DNA of 64,000 nt, from assembly GCA_947631855.1 (NCBI GenBank), contig CANRMX010000002.1, positions 60,143 through 124,142 on the forward strand, in the 5' to 3' direction. The notes under the pieces were generated by a model that did no database searches, was not told the origin of the DNA, and saw nothing but the letters and a program-made list of their open reading frames with translations. Made by a program: the position numbers and the translations under genes. Below, in pieces: positions 1 through 11,321 of this stretch. Numbering within the stretch: position 1 is the first letter of the stretch; every line of letters begins with the position of its first letter. This DNA is from an uncultured Clostridia bacterium. Lineage in GTDB: Bacteria > Bacillota > Clostridia > Oscillospirales > Acutalibacteraceae.

Positions 1-212
1 ATGCAGCAAAACGCTTTGCTTGCGTAAAGAGGTTTGCCTTTACAGTTGTAGTATTTCTGGAAAGAGTCCACATAGCTGCGGCACACCCGGCGAATCTCAT
101 CTTCGCTCATTACGTACAGCGGCGTACCGTAAATTCCGGCCAGCTCCACCGTATCGCATCCGCTGATGGTCAGATGCCCCTTGTCGTTCTCGGCCAAGCA
201 CTGTGCGGTCAC
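1..212 (-). CDS. lysA: Diaminopimelate decarboxylase N-terminus (partial, runs off the window start)
   Basis: Reverse-complement translation from GTG at 212: (M)TAQCLAENDKGHLTISGCDTVELAGIYGTPLYVMSEDEIRRVCRSYVDSFQKYYNCKGKPLYASKAFC; 'YGTPLYVMSE...YASKAF' is typical of LysA. 4-nt GTGA overlap with the engB stop. Not in the ORF track. Confidence 0.85.
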   Translation of the reverse strand, partial: MTAQCLAENDKGHLTISGCDTVELAGIYGTPLYVMSEDEIRRVCRSYVDSFQKYYNCKGKPLYASKAFCC

Positions 213-814
213 GCTGTCACTTCCCTTTCGGTTTGGTTTTCCACGGCCTGTTCCAGAATGCTTTGCAATTCCGACAAGCCATCTCCCTTTACAGCGGAGA
301 AGGGCACAAAGTCCACGCCCGCCTCCTGAAACAGCTCCTCAAAAAGCGCCGTCTGCTTTTCGGTCTCCGTCCGATTCAGCTTATCCGCCTTGGTCAGCGC
401 CACCACAAAGGGCAGCCCGGCGTCGATCAAAAAATTGATCATGTCCACATCGTCCTGGGTGGGCTCATGGCGCATATCCACCAGCTGCACCACCAGCGCG
501 ATCTTCCGCTCGGCGGCGAAATACCCCTCCACCAGTCTGGCCCAGCGATCCTTTTCGCTTTTGGAAACTTTGGCGTAGCCATAGCCCGGCAGGTCCACCA
601 GACGGCACTCGTCCATCCGAAAAAAGTTGATGGTTGCCGTTTTGCCCGGCGTGGCGCTGACTCTGGCCAGGCTCTTCCGATTGAGCAGTTTGTTGATGAG
701 CGAGGACTTGCCCACATTCGACCGGCCGGAAAACACGATCTCCGGCAACGTGGCACGGGGCAGCTGATCCGCCCGGCCGGCGGAAAGCTCAAATTCTACT
801 TTCTGGAAATTCAC
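209..814 (-). CDS. engB: Ribosome biogenesis GTP-binding protein YsxC/EngB
   Basis: [12 protein letters not shown] (G1), DLPGYGYAKVS (G3), TKADK (G4). Confidence 0.95.
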   Translation of the reverse strand: MNFQKVEFELSAGRADQLPRATLPEIVFSGRSNVGKSSLINKLLNRKSLARVSATPGKTATINFFRMDECRLVDLPGYGYAKVSKSEKDRWARLVEGYFAAERKIALVVQLVDMRHEPTQDDVDMINFLIDAGLPFVVALTKADKLNRTETEKQTALFEELFQEAGVDFVPFSAVKGDGLSELQSILEQAVENQTEREVTA

Positions 815-831
815 AGGCGCCTCCGCTTTGT

Positions 832-3264
832 CTATTGGTAAAGCTCTCTGGCTTTATTGATCGTCTTCACCGGCTCCACCCCGTGGGTCAGCGGGCTTTC
901 CGCAGGATCGGGCCGGGGCATCCGGGTGAGGGCAGTTTCCAGCACGGTGTCCACTTTCTTCACCGGGATAAACTGCACGTTCTTCTTGACGATCTCATCC
1001 ACTTCCGCCAGATCGGGCACATTGTCCGCCGGGATCAGCACTGTGGACATGCCGTTCTTATAGGCGGCCATGGTCTTCTCCCGCAGCCCGCCGATGGGCA
1101 GCACCCGGCCCTGTAAAGTGATCTCACCTGTCATCGCAATGTTGGAGCGGACGGGGATGCCGGTCAGCGCCGAGGTGATGGCCGTGGCCATGGCGATCCC
1201 GGCGGACGGGCCGTCTTTGGGGACGGCGCACTCCGGCGCGTGGAGGTGGATATCGCAGTTCTCGTAGAATTGCGGGGAGATACCCAGCGCCGCGGCCCGG
1301 GTGCGTATGCAGGTGATAGCGGTGCTGGCGGATTCCTTCATCACGTCTCCCAGGGAGCCGGTCAGCTGAATTTTCCCCTTGCCCTCCATCACGGCCACTT
1401 CAATGGGCAGCAGCTCGCCGCCCACGCTGGTCCAGGCCAGGCCGTTCACCAGCCCCACCGTATCCTCCCGGGACACGTTGTCCTTCATGAATTTCCGGGG
1501 CCCCAGCAGTTCTTCCAGATTCTCCGGCCGCACGGTGTACCCGGCGAAATCCTCCTGCCCCACGGCCATCCGGGCCACCTTGCGGCACACCGTGGCGATG
1601 CTGCGCTCCAGCGTCCGCACGCCGGCCTCCCGGGTGTAGCCGTCGATCAGCTCCGTCAAGGCGGCCTTGGTGAATTTCAGCTGGGCGGCTTTCAGCCCGT
1701 GCTTCGCCAGCTGCTTTTTCACCAGATGTTTCGCCGCGATATTCAGCTTTTCGTCCAGCGTGTAACTGCCCAGCTCGATGATATCCATCCGGTCGTACAG
1801 CGGCCCGGGGATGCGCGAAGCGTCGTTGGCGGTGGTGATAAACAGCACGCCGCTCAGATCGAAGGGCAGGTCGATGTAGTGGTCCGTAAATTCGCTGTTC
1901 TGCTCGGGGTCCAGCACCTCCAGCAGCGCCGAGGACGGGTCTCCCTTGAAATTCATGCCCAGCTTGTCGATCTCGTCCAGCAAGATCAGCGGATTGTTGA
2001 CCCCCGCCTGCTTCACGGCGCTGATGATCCTGCCCGGGATTGAGCCCACATAGGTGCGCCGGTGGCCCATGATCTCGGCCTCGTCGCTGACGCCGCCCAG
2101 GGACACCCGGACGTATTTCCTCCCCGTGGCCTCGGCGATGGACCGGGCGATGGAGGTCTTGCCCACGCCGGGCGGACCCACCAGGCAGATGATCTGCCCG
2201 GTCTGCCGGGGCGCAATGCTCTGCACCGCCAGCAGCTCCAGGAAGCGATCTTTCACCTTGTGCAGGCCGTAGTGATCCCGATCCAGAATTCGCTGGGCGC
2301 GCCGAAGATCCAGCCGTACCTTGGAGGCCGTGTTCCAGGGCAGCTCCAGGCAGGTGTCCAGATAGGTGCGGATCACACTGGCCTCGTGGGAGCCGTAAGG
2401 CATGTGGAACAGCTTGTCGCATTCCTTCAAGAGCTTTTCCTCACAGACGGCGTTCAGATGCAGCGCTTTCACCTTGCCGCGCAGCTCGTCGGCCTCCTGC
2501 TGGGGATTGTCCTCCTCCCCCAATTCGCTGGTGATGGCCCGCAGCTGCTCCTTGAGGTAATATTCCCGCTGATTTTCGTCGATCTGCGCCTGCGCCTTTT
2601 GATTGATCTCCTCCTCCACCTCCAGGATCTTGATCTCCTCGGTGAGCACGTCGATGAACTTCTGCATCCGCTTGAGGGGCCGCAGCTCCTCAAGTATGTA
2701 CTGTTTGCGCTCGACGTCCATGGACATATTGGAGGCCATGTAATCCGCCAGCCGGCCGCAGTCCTTTTCCTGCAGCACGCCCAGCAGCACGTCCGGCGGG
2801 ATGTGCTTGAACAGCCGCAGATACTGGTCGAATTTCTCGTGGACGATGCGGATCAGCGCCTCGGAGCGGTAGGATTTCTTATAGGTCAGCACCGGCGATT
2901 TCCGAATGCTCCCCTGCAAATAGGGATTCTCCTTGAGCACGGTGACGATCTCGCCACGGCACAGGCCCTCCACGTGCAGCTTGATGCCCTCATCCGACCG
3001 GTGCAGCACCTGCTTCACCTTGGCGATCACGCCGACTTTATACAGGCTGTCGCCCATGGGCTCGTCGTCGGACATATCCACCTGGGTCACCAGGAAGATC
3101 AGCCGATCATGGGACAGGGCCTCGGAGACCGCCAGCATGGATTTTTTCCGCGCCACGTCGAATTGCAGCACCATGCCGGGGAAGAACACGATCCCACGCA
3201 CGGCCAGCACCGGCAAAATCAAGTCGCTCACAGGGCGGTTGTTGTCATCAGGTAAATTTTGCAT
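832..3264 (-). CDS. lon: ATP-dependent endopeptidase La (Lon)
   Basis: [15 protein letters not shown] Walker A, DEIDK Walker B, catalytic [14 protein letters not shown]; 810 aa. Confidence 0.97.
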   Translation of the reverse strand: MQNLPDDNNRPVSDLILPVLAVRGIVFFPGMVLQFDVARKKSMLAVSEALSHDRLIFLVTQVDMSDDEPMGDSLYKVGVIAKVKQVLHRSDEGIKLHVEGLCRGEIVTVLKENPYLQGSIRKSPVLTYKKSYRSEALIRIVHEKFDQYLRLFKHIPPDVLLGVLQEKDCGRLADYMASNMSMDVERKQYILEELRPLKRMQKFIDVLTEEIKILEVEEEINQKAQAQIDENQREYYLKEQLRAITSELGEEDNPQQEADELRGKVKALHLNAVCEEKLLKECDKLFHMPYGSHEASVIRTYLDTCLELPWNTASKVRLDLRRAQRILDRDHYGLHKVKDRFLELLAVQSIAPRQTGQIICLVGPPGVGKTSIARSIAEATGRKYVRVSLGGVSDEAEIMGHRRTYVGSIPGRIISAVKQAGVNNPLILLDEIDKLGMNFKGDPSSALLEVLDPEQNSEFTDHYIDLPFDLSGVLFITTANDASRIPGPLYDRMDIIELGSYTLDEKLNIAAKHLVKKQLAKHGLKAAQLKFTKAALTELIDGYTREAGVRTLERSIATVCRKVARMAVGQEDFAGYTVRPENLEELLGPRKFMKDNVSREDTVGLVNGLAWTSVGGELLPIEVAVMEGKGKIQLTGSLGDVMKESASTAITCIRTRAAALGISPQFYENCDIHLHAPECAVPKDGPSAGIAMATAITSALTGIPVRSNIAMTGEITLQGRVLPIGGLREKTMAAYKNGMSTVLIPADNVPDLAEVDEIVKKNVQFIPVKKVDTVLETALTRMPRPDPAESPLTHGVEPVKTINKARELYQ

Positions 3265-3330
3265 ATCTGTACTCCTAAAATCAGTGAAGACTGCGATCGG
3301 CGCCGCCGATAACAGCCTTCCCGTTGGGCT

Positions 3331-4632
3331 TTATGATGCGGAATCGCGCCGGTCCCGACGGCGGGACTGGCCGGTCACTTTGATCTTGACGGGCTTCCGG
3401 TCCGGGTTGTAGACGATCTCCGGCTCCGCGCCGTTCTGCACCGTCTCCTTGGTGACGGTCACCCGCTCCACCGTGTGGTCGCTGGGCACCTTGTACATCA
3501 GGGGCACCAGCATCTCCTCCATTACGGAACGCAGTCCGCGGGCGCCGGTCTTGCGCTCCAGCGTCCGGGCGGCAATGGCAGCGAGGGCTTCGTCGGTGAA
3601 TTCCAGATCCACCCGATCCAGACTGAAGAGCTTCTTGTACTGGCTGACCAGAGAATTCTTCGGCTCCTTCAGGATACGCACCAGCGAGGCTTCGTCCAGC
3701 GGATCCAGCGAAACGATCACCGGCACGCGACCCACCAGTTCGGGGATCAAGCCGTATTTTACCAGATCGTAGGGGGTGACCTCCCGCATCCAGTTGGTGG
3801 TCTCCTTCTCCGTCTGGCCGATCACCTTGCCCTCAAAGCCCAGGGTGGTGGAGGCGGAACGCTTCTCCACGATCTTCTCCAGGCCGTCGAAAGCGCCGCC
3901 GCAAATAAAGAGGATATTGGAGGTGTCCACGTTGATCACATCCTGCTGGGGATGCTTGCGTCCGCCCTTGGGCGGCACGCCGGCCACCGTGCCCTCCAGG
4001 ATTTTCAGCAGCGCCTGCTGCACGCCTTCGCCGCTGACGTCCCGGGTGATGGACTGATTCTCGGACTTGCGGGAGATCTTGTCGATCTCGTCGATATAGA
4101 TGATGCCCCGCTCGGCCCGGTAGATGTCGTAATCCGCCGCCTGCACCAGCCGCAGCAGGATGTTCTCCACATCCTCGCCCACATAGCCTGCTTCGGTCAG
4201 GGTGGTGGCGTCGGCGATGGCAAAGGGCACATCCAGCAGGTTGGCCAAGGTCTGGGCCAGATAGGTCTTCCCCACGCCTGTGGGCCCCAGCAGCAGGACG
4301 TTGCTCTTGGAAAGCTCCACCCCGTCGCCGGAAAAATAGATGCGCTTATAGTGGTTGTAGACCGCCACGGACAGCGCGATCTTCGCGTCGTCCTGGCCGA
4401 TCACGTATTCGTCCAGCTTCTTCTTGATCTCCTGGGGCTTGGGCAGATACATGCCCGTCTCCCGGTCGTCGTGCTGACCCTGGAGCTTCTCCTCGTTGTG
4501 GATGATATCCATGCACAAGTGCACGCAGTCGTCGCAGATATAGGCATCGGTGCCGGCGATCAGCCTGCCGACCCGGGACTGCGGCCTGCCGCAGAAGGAG
4601 CAATAGATTTGGGTGTCGTTGGTGCCGTCCAT
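3331..4632 (-). CDS. clpX: ATP-dependent Clp protease ATP-binding subunit ClpX
   Basis: N-terminal zinc-binding CSFCGRPQ...[19 protein letters not shown], next to clpP. Confidence 0.97.
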   Translation of the reverse strand: MDGTNDTQIYCSFCGRPQSRVGRLIAGTDAYICDDCVHLCMDIIHNEEKLQGQHDDRETGMYLPKPQEIKKKLDEYVIGQDDAKIALSVAVYNHYKRIYFSGDGVELSKSNVLLLGPTGVGKTYLAQTLANLLDVPFAIADATTLTEAGYVGEDVENILLRLVQAADYDIYRAERGIIYIDEIDKISRKSENQSITRDVSGEGVQQALLKILEGTVAGVPPKGGRKHPQQDVINVDTSNILFICGGAFDGLEKIVEKRSASTTLGFEGKVIGQTEKETTNWMREVTPYDLVKYGLIPELVGRVPVIVSLDPLDEASLVRILKEPKNSLVSQYKKLFSLDRVDLEFTDEALAAIAARTLERKTGARGLRSVMEEMLVPLMYKVPSDHTVERVTVTKETVQNGAEPEIVYNPDRKPVKIKVTGQSRRRDRRDSAS

Positions 4633-4651
4633 GGGCCTGCCCCCTTTTGTT

Positions 4652-5239
4652 TTATCGATGCTCGATCACCTTGTCGATCAGGCCGTATTCCAGCGCCTGC
4701 TGGGCGGTCATGAAGTTGTCCCGTTCGGTGTCCCGCTCGATGACTTCCAGCGGCTGGCCGGTGCGCTGGGACAAAATGGTGTTGAGCTTTTTCTTCACGG
4801 AAAGGATATGGTTGGCGGCAATGCTGATATCCGTGGCCTGCCCCTGGGCGCCGCCGCTGGGCTGATGGATCATGATCTCGCTGTTGGGCAGGGCCATGCG
4901 CTTCCCCTTGGCGCCTGCCGCCAGCAGGAAGGAGCCCATGCTGGCCGCCATGCCGATGCAGATGGTGGAAACGTCGCAGCGGATGTACTGCATGGTGTCG
5001 TAGATGGCCATGCCGTCGGTGATCACGCCGCCGGGGCTGTTGATATACAGGGAGATGTCCTTTTCGGGATCCTGCCCCTCCAGATACAGCAGCTGGGCCA
5101 CGATCACTCCGGCGGAGGCGCTGTTGACTTCCTCGTTGAGGATGATGATGCGGTCGTTCAAGAGCCGTGAAAAGATATCATAAGAGCGTTCTCCGCGGCT
5201 GGTCTGTTCGATGACATAAGGGACTAAACTCATATTCAT
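4652..5239 (-). CDS. clpP: ATP-dependent Clp protease proteolytic subunit ClpP
   Basis: [35 protein letters not shown] (Ser), [13 protein letters not shown] (His). Confidence 0.97.
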   Translation of the reverse strand: MNMSLVPYVIEQTSRGERSYDIFSRLLNDRIIILNEEVNSASAGVIVAQLLYLEGQDPEKDISLYINSPGGVITDGMAIYDTMQYIRCDVSTICIGMAASMGSFLLAAGAKGKRMALPNSEIMIHQPSGGAQGQATDISIAANHILSVKKKLNTILSQRTGQPLEVIERDTERDNFMTAQQALEYGLIDKVIEHR

Positions 5240-5328
5240 TGTGATCGGCTCCTTTCCAAGCCATGCCTTAGTATGAAGGCAAACACTAAGATTTATTCAG
5301 CGGCGGGTCGATTTAGCCCCGCCCTTCC

Positions 5329-6756
5329 TTATTCGGCGGTTTCCTCCTGAGGGGCTTCCGCGGGCGTTTCGGCCGGGGCTTCTTCGGCGGCCTTTTTGGT
5401 GGATTTCCGGGTGGACTTTCGCGCCGTCTTTTTGGCGGGTTTGGCCTCCTCCTTGCTGTCCTCGGCGGGCTTCTCGGGGTTGATCACCGCGTTCTCCTTG
5501 AGGAACTCCACCACCTTGCGGTTGGCGATATCGGCGTTGAGGTTTTCGGCGCTGATGAGGTTCTTCACGTTGTCCTCGGGCATCCCGTATTCCTCCGCCA
5601 GACGAGCATACTCTGCGGCGGTCTCCTCCTCGGTAGGCTTGATCTCCTCCAGCTGGGCGATCTTCTCCAGCCCCAGCCGCAGCCGCACCTGCCGGGCGGC
5701 GGCCTCCTTATACTGCTCCCGCAGGGTGTCGGTGGTCATGTTAGTGTATTTGAGGTATGTCTCCAGATTCAGCCCCTGGGACTGCAGCCGGTAGGCGAAA
5801 GAATTGATCATCTCGTCGGTCTCGTTCTCTACCATCTCGTCGGGGATCTCCGCCTGGGTCTTGGCGATGACCGCTTCCACCACCTGGTTCTCCACCTCGG
5901 CGTCGGCGGCTTCCGTGCGCCGCTTGGTCAGGTCTTCCTCGATGCTCTTGCGGTACTCGGCCAGGGTGTCGAATTCGCTGACGTCCTTGACGAACTCGTC
6001 GTCTACTTCGGGCAGCTCCTTATGTTTGATCTCGTGCAGCTTGATCTTGAACACGGCCGCCTTGCCCTTGAGCGCCTCGGCGTGGTAGTCCTCGGGGAAC
6101 GTGACGTTCACATCGAATTCGTCGCCCACGTTGTGGCCCACCACCTGATCTTCAAAGCCGGGGATAAACTGCCCGGCGCCCAGGGTCAGCTCGTAATTTT
6201 CGGCCTTGCCGCCGTCAAAGGGCACACCGTCCACAGAGCCGTCAAAGTCGATCTCCACGATGTCGCCGTTCTCGGCAGCGCGGTCTTCCACGGTGACGGT
6301 GCGGGCGTTGCGCTCCCGCACGTGCTCGATCTCGTGGTCGATATCGCCCTCGGTCACCGCCACGGGCTCCTTGATCACCGGGATGCCCTTGTAGTCCTCC
6401 ACCGACACTTCCGGCTTGGTGACAACGGTCAGGGTGGCGGCGACGCCGGTCTCCTTGCCGATCTCGTCCACGTTGAAGTTCCCGATGCTCACCACGTCCA
6501 ACTCGCTCTTTTCCACGGCCTCCAAGATCATGGGGCGGTACATGTGCTCGATGGCGGCCTCGAAAAAGACCCCCTCGCCGTAATATTTTTCAATAAACGC
6601 CCGGGGCGCCTTGCCTTTGCGGAAGCCCGGGATGTTCAGCTTTTGGCTCTCCCGCTTGAAGACCGCGTTGATGGCGTTGTTCAGTTCCTCCGCGCTGATC
6701 TGGATCTTCAATTCGTAACGGTTTACAGCAATGTTGTTGGCAGAAGTCAATTCCAT
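5329..6756 (-). CDS. tig: Trigger factor with a lysine/alanine-rich C-terminal tail
   Basis: N-terminal ribosome-binding domain and FKBP-type PPIase core (GDIVEIDFDGSVDGVPFDGGKAENYELTLGAGQFIPGFEDQVVGH). Start taken at internal MELTSANN rather than the track start at 6846. Confidence 0.94.
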   Translation of the reverse strand: MELTSANNIAVNRYELKIQISAEELNNAINAVFKRESQKLNIPGFRKGKAPRAFIEKYYGEGVFFEAAIEHMYRPMILEAVEKSELDVVSIGNFNVDEIGKETGVAATLTVVTKPEVSVEDYKGIPVIKEPVAVTEGDIDHEIEHVRERNARTVTVEDRAAENGDIVEIDFDGSVDGVPFDGGKAENYELTLGAGQFIPGFEDQVVGHNVGDEFDVNVTFPEDYHAEALKGKAAVFKIKLHEIKHKELPEVDDEFVKDVSEFDTLAEYRKSIEEDLTKRRTEAADAEVENQVVEAVIAKTQAEIPDEMVENETDEMINSFAYRLQSQGLNLETYLKYTNMTTDTLREQYKEAAARQVRLRLGLEKIAQLEEIKPTEEETAAEYARLAEEYGMPEDNVKNLISAENLNADIANRKVVEFLKENAVINPEKPAEDSKEEAKPAKKTARKSTRKSTKKAAEEAPAETPAEAPQEETAE

Positions 6757-6900
6757 AACTTTTTTCCTCTCAAAATAAACTTTAGGGGTTCTATATCTAA
6801 AACCGCGCCACTGCCAATTATAGCACAGAGCGCGGCAAGAATCCATACTTTTCTTTCAAATTTATTTGGGAAAAAACTGAATTTTCCCATTTCCTGCCGG

Positions 6901-7590
6901 TCAGGGGATCAGCACCGGCGTGAAATTCACAAAATCACAGGAGATCAACCGCATCCCGATCCCGTTCCATGCGCCGGTCAGCGCCTTCTTCGAGGCATAC
7001 TGCCCGTGGATGTGCCCGAAATAGCAGACCCTCACCCCGTGCTCCAGCAGGATATCCAGCAGCTCCCGGCACTCCATGGAATCGTACACCGGCGGGTAGT
7101 GCAGGAAAGCGATCCGCTCTCCCCCCAGCTTTTCTGCCGCCTGAATCGACGCAAGCAGCCGCCCGGCCTCTCTGGCCACGATCTTCTTATCCTCCTCGCC
7201 CGCGGCGTTATAGAGCCAGCCACGGGTGCCGCACAGCGCCTTGTCCCCCACGCGATAGGCGTCGTTATGCAGAACGTGAAGGGAGGTCAGGCTATTCTCC
7301 GCCAGAAAATTGTCGATCTTCCTGCGGGTGGACCACCAGTAATCGTGATTTCCCTTGAGCAGGATCTTCTCTCCCGGCAGCCGATGGATGAAGGTAAAAT
7401 CCGCCAGGGTGTCCTCCAACCGCATGGCCCAGGAAATATCCCCGGCGATGACCACCGTATCCTCGGGCTTCACCAGCGCCCGCCAGTTTTCCTCCAGCCG
7501 ATGGGTATAGTCCCGCCAGCCCGGGAAAACATCCATGGGCTTGTCCGCGCCCAGAGACAGATGCAAGTCCGCGATCCCATATAAAGCCAT
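6901..7590 (-). CDS. Metallophosphoesterase
   Basis: DLHLS, GDISW, KGNHDYWW, GHIHG metallophosphatase motifs. Confidence 0.88.
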   Translation of the reverse strand: MALYGIADLHLSLGADKPMDVFPGWRDYTHRLEENWRALVKPEDTVVIAGDISWAMRLEDTLADFTFIHRLPGEKILLKGNHDYWWSTRRKIDNFLAENSLTSLHVLHNDAYRVGDKALCGTRGWLYNAAGEEDKKIVAREAGRLLASIQAAEKLGGERIAFLHYPPVYDSMECRELLDILLEHGVRVCYFGHIHGQYASKKALTGAWNGIGMRLISCDFVNFTPVLIP

Positions 7591-7593
7591 AGA

Positions 7594-7968
7594 TCACTCG
7601 ACTCCGTGCGCGCCCGCGCCGAAGGCGTTGGGCAGATACTTTTCCCCCACGATCCTGCCGTCCCGGGTATACACGGCGGCGGCGTCAAACCGGGGCTGCA
7701 GGGCGGTGTGGTGCTCCACGATATAGGCCCCGGCGGTGAGGACGATCTTCTTCTGCTTGGCGGGCGTGATGGCCTCGAAGGGCTCCTCCATGCCGCCCTC
7801 CTTCCGGGTCTTCACCTCGATAAACAGCAGGAAAGGCCCTTCCTGGGCGATGATGTCGATCTCGCCGAACCGGCAGTGATAATTCCTTTCCAGGATGACC
7901 GCGCCCCGCTCCTTGAGGAGCCGCACGATATGTTCTTCTCCCAGCGCGCCCAGTTCCAGACTGTCCAT
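7594..7968 (-). CDS. YraN family (UPF0102) endonuclease-like protein
   Basis: LGEEHIVRLLKERGAVILERNYHCRFGEIDIIAQEG..LLFIEVKTRK. Confidence 0.9.
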   Translation of the reverse strand: MDSLELGALGEEHIVRLLKERGAVILERNYHCRFGEIDIIAQEGPFLLFIEVKTRKEGGMEEPFEAITPAKQKKIVLTAGAYIVEHHTALQPRFDAAAVYTRDGRIVGEKYLPNAFGAGAHGVE

Positions 7969-7977
7969 GGATTTCCC

Positions 7978-8580
7978 TCACTTCTCCGATAGATTTTTCA
8001 AAAAGCTCCGCCGGTGCTCCTCCAGCAGCCCGTGGGCCTTGATGGCCGCATAGTGCTCGGCGGTGCCGTAGCCCTTGTGCCTGGCAAAGCCGTATTCCGG
8101 GAATTTGCGGTCCATCTCCCGCAGCAGCCGGTCCCGGCTCACCTTGGCCAGGATAGATGCGGCGGCGATGCTGGCGGATTTGCCGTCTCCCTTGACGATG
8201 GTCTCTCCGCCCACGGGCAGGGGCGGCATCCGGTTACCGTCGATCAGCGCCCAGTTCGCCGGAACGGAGAGCACCGCAAAGGCCCGTCCCATGGCGAGGA
8301 AAGTGGCCTGCAAGATATTGCGCTGGTCGATCTCCGCCGCGCTGGCGGATCCGATCCCATAGGCCACCGCCTTTTCCCGGATCACGTCGAAGAGTTGCTC
8401 CCGCTTCTTTTCCGACAGCTTCTTGGAGTCGTTGAGCCCGTCGATCACGCAGTCCATGGGCAGGATCACCGCGGCGGCGTACACCGGCCCGAACAGCGGC
8501 CCACGCCCCGCTTCGTCGATCCCGCAGACCAACTCGTGGCCCGCTTCCATTGCGCTGCGTTCATAGAAAAACCAATCCAT
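7978..8580 (-). CDS. rnhB: Ribonuclease HII
   Basis: [44 protein letters not shown]. Confidence 0.96.
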   Translation of the reverse strand: MDWFFYERSAMEAGHELVCGIDEAGRGPLFGPVYAAAVILPMDCVIDGLNDSKKLSEKKREQLFDVIREKAVAYGIGSASAAEIDQRNILQATFLAMGRAFAVLSVPANWALIDGNRMPPLPVGGETIVKGDGKSASIAAASILAKVSRDRLLREMDRKFPEYGFARHKGYGTAEHYAAIKAHGLLEEHRRSFLKNLSEK

Positions 8581-8588
8581 GCGCCCTC

Positions 8589-9455
8589 CTATGGCCGCTC
8601 CAGGGTGATGCGCCCCAGGAGCCCGCCCCGGTACTCGTCCAGCACCGTGACGGCGGCCCTCTCGGTGTCGATCTCTCCGCCGGAGATCAGCATCCCGCGC
8701 CTGCGGCCCACACGCTCCAAAAGCTCATACCCGGGCAGATCGGCCCCAGCGTCCGCGCCCAGCTTGTACCGCTCCCGGATGCACTGGGGATAGAGCTCAT
8801 CCAAGAGCTCCAGCAGCCGGCAGGCCAGCCCCTCCCGGTCCAGAATCTCATCCCGCACCGCGCCGGTAAAGGCCAGGTGCTCACCCACGATGGGGTCGTC
8901 GAACTTGGGCCAGAGGATACCGGGGGTGTCCAGCAGCTCCAGCCCCTTTTCCACGGTGAACCACTGATTCTGCCGGGTCACGCCGGGCTTGTCCTGCACC
9001 TTCGCCTTGCCGCGGCCGCCTGCCAGCCGGTTGATTAGCGAGGATTTCCCCACGTTGGGGATCCCCACCACCATGGCCCGGACAGCCCGGCCCGCCATGC
9101 CTTTTTCTTCCCAGCCGGCGATCTTCTCCCCGGCTGCCGCCCGCACGGCGGCATAAAAAGCGGGCATCCCCTTGCCCGCGCGGCAATCCACAGCCACGGC
9201 CTTCACGCCCTGCTGCTCGAAAGCAGCGATCCACCGGGCCGTCACGTTGGGGTCGGCCATGTCGCTTTTATTCAGCAGCACCACCCTGGGCTTGGCTTTC
9301 GCCAGCTGCTTGAGAACGGGGTTGGCACTGCTGCGGGGCACCCGGGCGTCCAGCAGCTCCACCACCACGTCCACCAGCTTCAGATCTTCCACGATCTTCC
9401 GCCGGGAACTGGCCATGTGCCCCGGGTACCACTGTACGGACTGGACTTCACTCAT
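8589..9455 (-). CDS. ylqF: Ribosome biogenesis GTPase YlqF/RbgA
   Basis: [13 protein letters not shown], circularly permuted GTPase NKSD...[14 protein letters not shown]...DTPGILWPK. Confidence 0.95.
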   Translation of the reverse strand: MSEVQSVQWYPGHMASSRRKIVEDLKLVDVVVELLDARVPRSSANPVLKQLAKAKPRVVLLNKSDMADPNVTARWIAAFEQQGVKAVAVDCRAGKGMPAFYAAVRAAAGEKIAGWEEKGMAGRAVRAMVVGIPNVGKSSLINRLAGGRGKAKVQDKPGVTRQNQWFTVEKGLELLDTPGILWPKFDDPIVGEHLAFTGAVRDEILDREGLACRLLELLDELYPQCIRERYKLGADAGADLPGYELLERVGRRRGMLISGGEIDTERAAVTVLDEYRGGLLGRITLERP

Positions 9456-9481
9456 CGTCTGCTACCATCCTAGTGTCAAAC

Positions 9482-10063
9482 TCAATGGGCCGCGCCGAAT
9501 TTGCTGAACGGGAACAGGAACAGCACGGCCTTGCCCAGAATATTCCGCTCATCCACCATGCCCACTTCCCGGTACCGGCTGTCCTTGGAGATGGGCCGGT
9601 TATCCCCCAAAACAAACACGCAGCCCTCGGGCACGGTCTGGGGGAAATCCAGCGTGGGAAAGGAACTGTATGGCAGCCCGGTGATCCCGTTGGCGACACC
9701 GAACTGGGAATCGTCCACGGGCTTTCCGTCCACCACCACGGCGCCGGCCTCGTTGTCGATATCCACCACCTGGCCCTCTGTGGCGATGACCCGCTTGATG
9801 ATGGGCTCCTCCAGCACGTTGGCGATGATCACCACGTCGCCCTGCTGCACCCCAAAGGGCGTCCCCACGATCAGCACCCGGTCGCCTTCGATATAGTTGG
9901 GCTCCATGGAAGCGCCCTGGACCGAGATCACCCGGGCAAAGAAGGTGAAGATCACGGTGATGATCACCACCGCGCCGATGATCTCCTCCGCCCATTCCAG
10001 CACGCCTTTTGTGAACTTACCCGGGGCTTTTTCTTCCTCCAGCTCCACGTTTTCAGGTTCCAT
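9482..10063 (-). CDS. lepB: Signal peptidase I
   Basis: Single TM, then QGASMEPNYIEGDRVLI and KRVIATEGQVVDI and VFVLGDNRPISKDSR. Confidence 0.94.
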   Translation of the reverse strand: MEPENVELEEEKAPGKFTKGVLEWAEEIIGAVVIITVIFTFFARVISVQGASMEPNYIEGDRVLIVGTPFGVQQGDVVIIANVLEEPIIKRVIATEGQVVDIDNEAGAVVVDGKPVDDSQFGVANGITGLPYSSFPTLDFPQTVPEGCVFVLGDNRPISKDSRYREVGMVDERNILGKAVLFLFPFSKFGAAH

Positions 10064-10097
10064 AGTTTCCTCCTGAAGTGTTCTGCGAATTCATAGC

Positions 10098-10126
10098 AAA
10101 AAAGGGACATTTGCGTGTCCCTTTTC
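10098..10126 (-). terminator. Rho-independent terminator downstream of rplS
   Basis: Minus strand AAAAGGGACA-CGCAAA-TGTCCCTTTTTT: 10-bp perfect stem plus T-tract. Confidence 0.88.
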
Positions 10127-10145
10127 CAGCTCTCTTATGCGGCTT

Positions 10146-10505
10146 TCAGCGGATAGCGCTCTTGACCTTGGCGGCCTTGCCCACACGGTCGCGGAGATAG
10201 TAGAGCTTTGCTCTGCGCACCCGGCCCTTGCGGACGACCTGCACGTTTTTCACGTTGGGAGAATGCAACGGGAAGACTCTCTCCACGCCCACGCCGTAGG
10301 AGACGCGGCGGACGGTAAAGGTCTCGCTGGAGCCGCTGCCCTTGCGGGCGATGACAGTGCCTTCAAACTGCTGGATCCTCTCGCGCTCACCTTCGCGGAT
10401 ATTCACATCCACCCGCACGGTGTCGCCGATCGAAAACTGGGGTACTTCGTCTTTCAGGGAATCCTGAGAGATCAACTTGATCGCATCCATTTGTTTTTCC
10501 TCCAT
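10146..10505 (-). CDS. rplS: 50S ribosomal protein L19
   Basis: [62 protein letters not shown]. Confidence 0.97.
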   Translation of the reverse strand: MEEKQMDAIKLISQDSLKDEVPQFSIGDTVRVDVNIREGERERIQQFEGTVIARKGSGSSETFTVRRVSYGVGVERVFPLHSPNVKNVQVVRKGRVRRAKLYYLRDRVGKAAKVKSAIR

Positions 10506-10627
10506 CTATCGTAAAATTCAGACATTCATGCCCTGTTGGCAGCGGACTGTCCGCTTCTTGGCACGGATCGCTCCGTGTTGAGAACCCCACGGGCAAGCCT
10601 TTGAGGAAACCCGAGGATTTCAAATGC
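10506..10627 (-). ncRNA. Structured 5' leader of rplS (candidate L19 autoregulatory leader)
   Basis: About 120 nt between the rplS promoter and start codon with hairpins CACGGA-GCGA-TCCGTG and AGCGGA-CAG-TCCGCT. Rfam L19 leaders are known in Firmicutes, but family membership was not tested. Confidence 0.5.
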
Positions 10628-10633
10628 TCAAAT

Positions 10634-10662
10634 AGTATAGCACGCCTGCCACAAAATTGCAA
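10634..10662 (-). promoter_or_regulatory. Sigma-A-type promoter upstream of rplS
   Basis: TTGCAA - 17 nt - TATACT on the minus strand. Confidence 0.7.
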
Positions 10663-10670
10663 GGATTTTT

Positions 10671-11321
10671 TTACCGAAATTCCGAAAAATCCTGGGTGAG
10701 CAGCCCTTTGCGGGTGATTTGAACCAGCGGCTCCTCTCCGGTGTACTGTCCCAGCGCGTCCAGCAGCAGCGCGGGATTGACACTTCCCGCCGTGCTGCAG
10801 GGCAGCCGCACCCGGCCGGACACGCCGTCCTCTTCCCGGTGGATCTCCATCCCCTGAAAGTAGGGCCGGATATCCATCTCCCGCTCTCCCTTTTTGGTGT
10901 GCTTCATCACGGGGATCGTCTCCTGCGCCAGCAGAGCCTGCAGCTTGTCCATTAGCCCGGCAGGGTCTCCCGCCTCCAAAAACAGTTCATAATCCGCCCA
11001 GGCCGCGTCCTCCAGCCGATAGACCGGCTCCGCCGCGCCCCGCACCGGGAGCCCTTCCGGCAGCCGCTCGCCCAGCCTCCGGGCCACGTCTTCCAAGGGT
11101 ACCTCCTCCGTCAGGCGGATGTCCATACACTCCTTCTCCCCATAGGCGCCCAGGGACAGGGGCATGGCGAAAGCCATATATACCCGGGGATTGAACCCCT
11201 GGGTATACCACACCGGCAGCCGTGAAAGCCGCAGGGCGCGGGTCATGCAGCGGGTCAAGTCCAGATGGGAGATAAACCGGGCGGAGCCCTTCTTCTCAAA
11301 CCAGATGCGCACGTTTTTCAA
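10671..11321 (-). CDS. TIGR03936 / DUF2344 family radical SAM-associated protein
   Basis: (M)KNVRIWFEKKGSARFISHLDLTRCMTRALRLSRLPVWYTQGFNPRVYMAFAMPLSLG. TTG start at 11321 preceded by GGGAGGG; track start at 11792 is too long. Confidence 0.88.
   Translation of the reverse strand: MKNVRIWFEKKGSARFISHLDLTRCMTRALRLSRLPVWYTQGFNPRVYMAFAMPLSLGAYGEKECMDIRLTEEVPLEDVARRLGERLPEGLPVRGAAEPVYRLEDAAWADYELFLEAGDPAGLMDKLQALLAQETIPVMKHTKKGEREMDIRPYFQGMEIHREEDGVSGRVRLPCSTAGSVNPALLLDALGQYTGEEPLVQITRKGLLTQDFSEFR

Noticed and set aside
5240-5330. Terminator between clpP and tig
   Set aside because: A GC stem (GGCGGGG/CCCGCC) is present but no T-tract follows on the minus strand.
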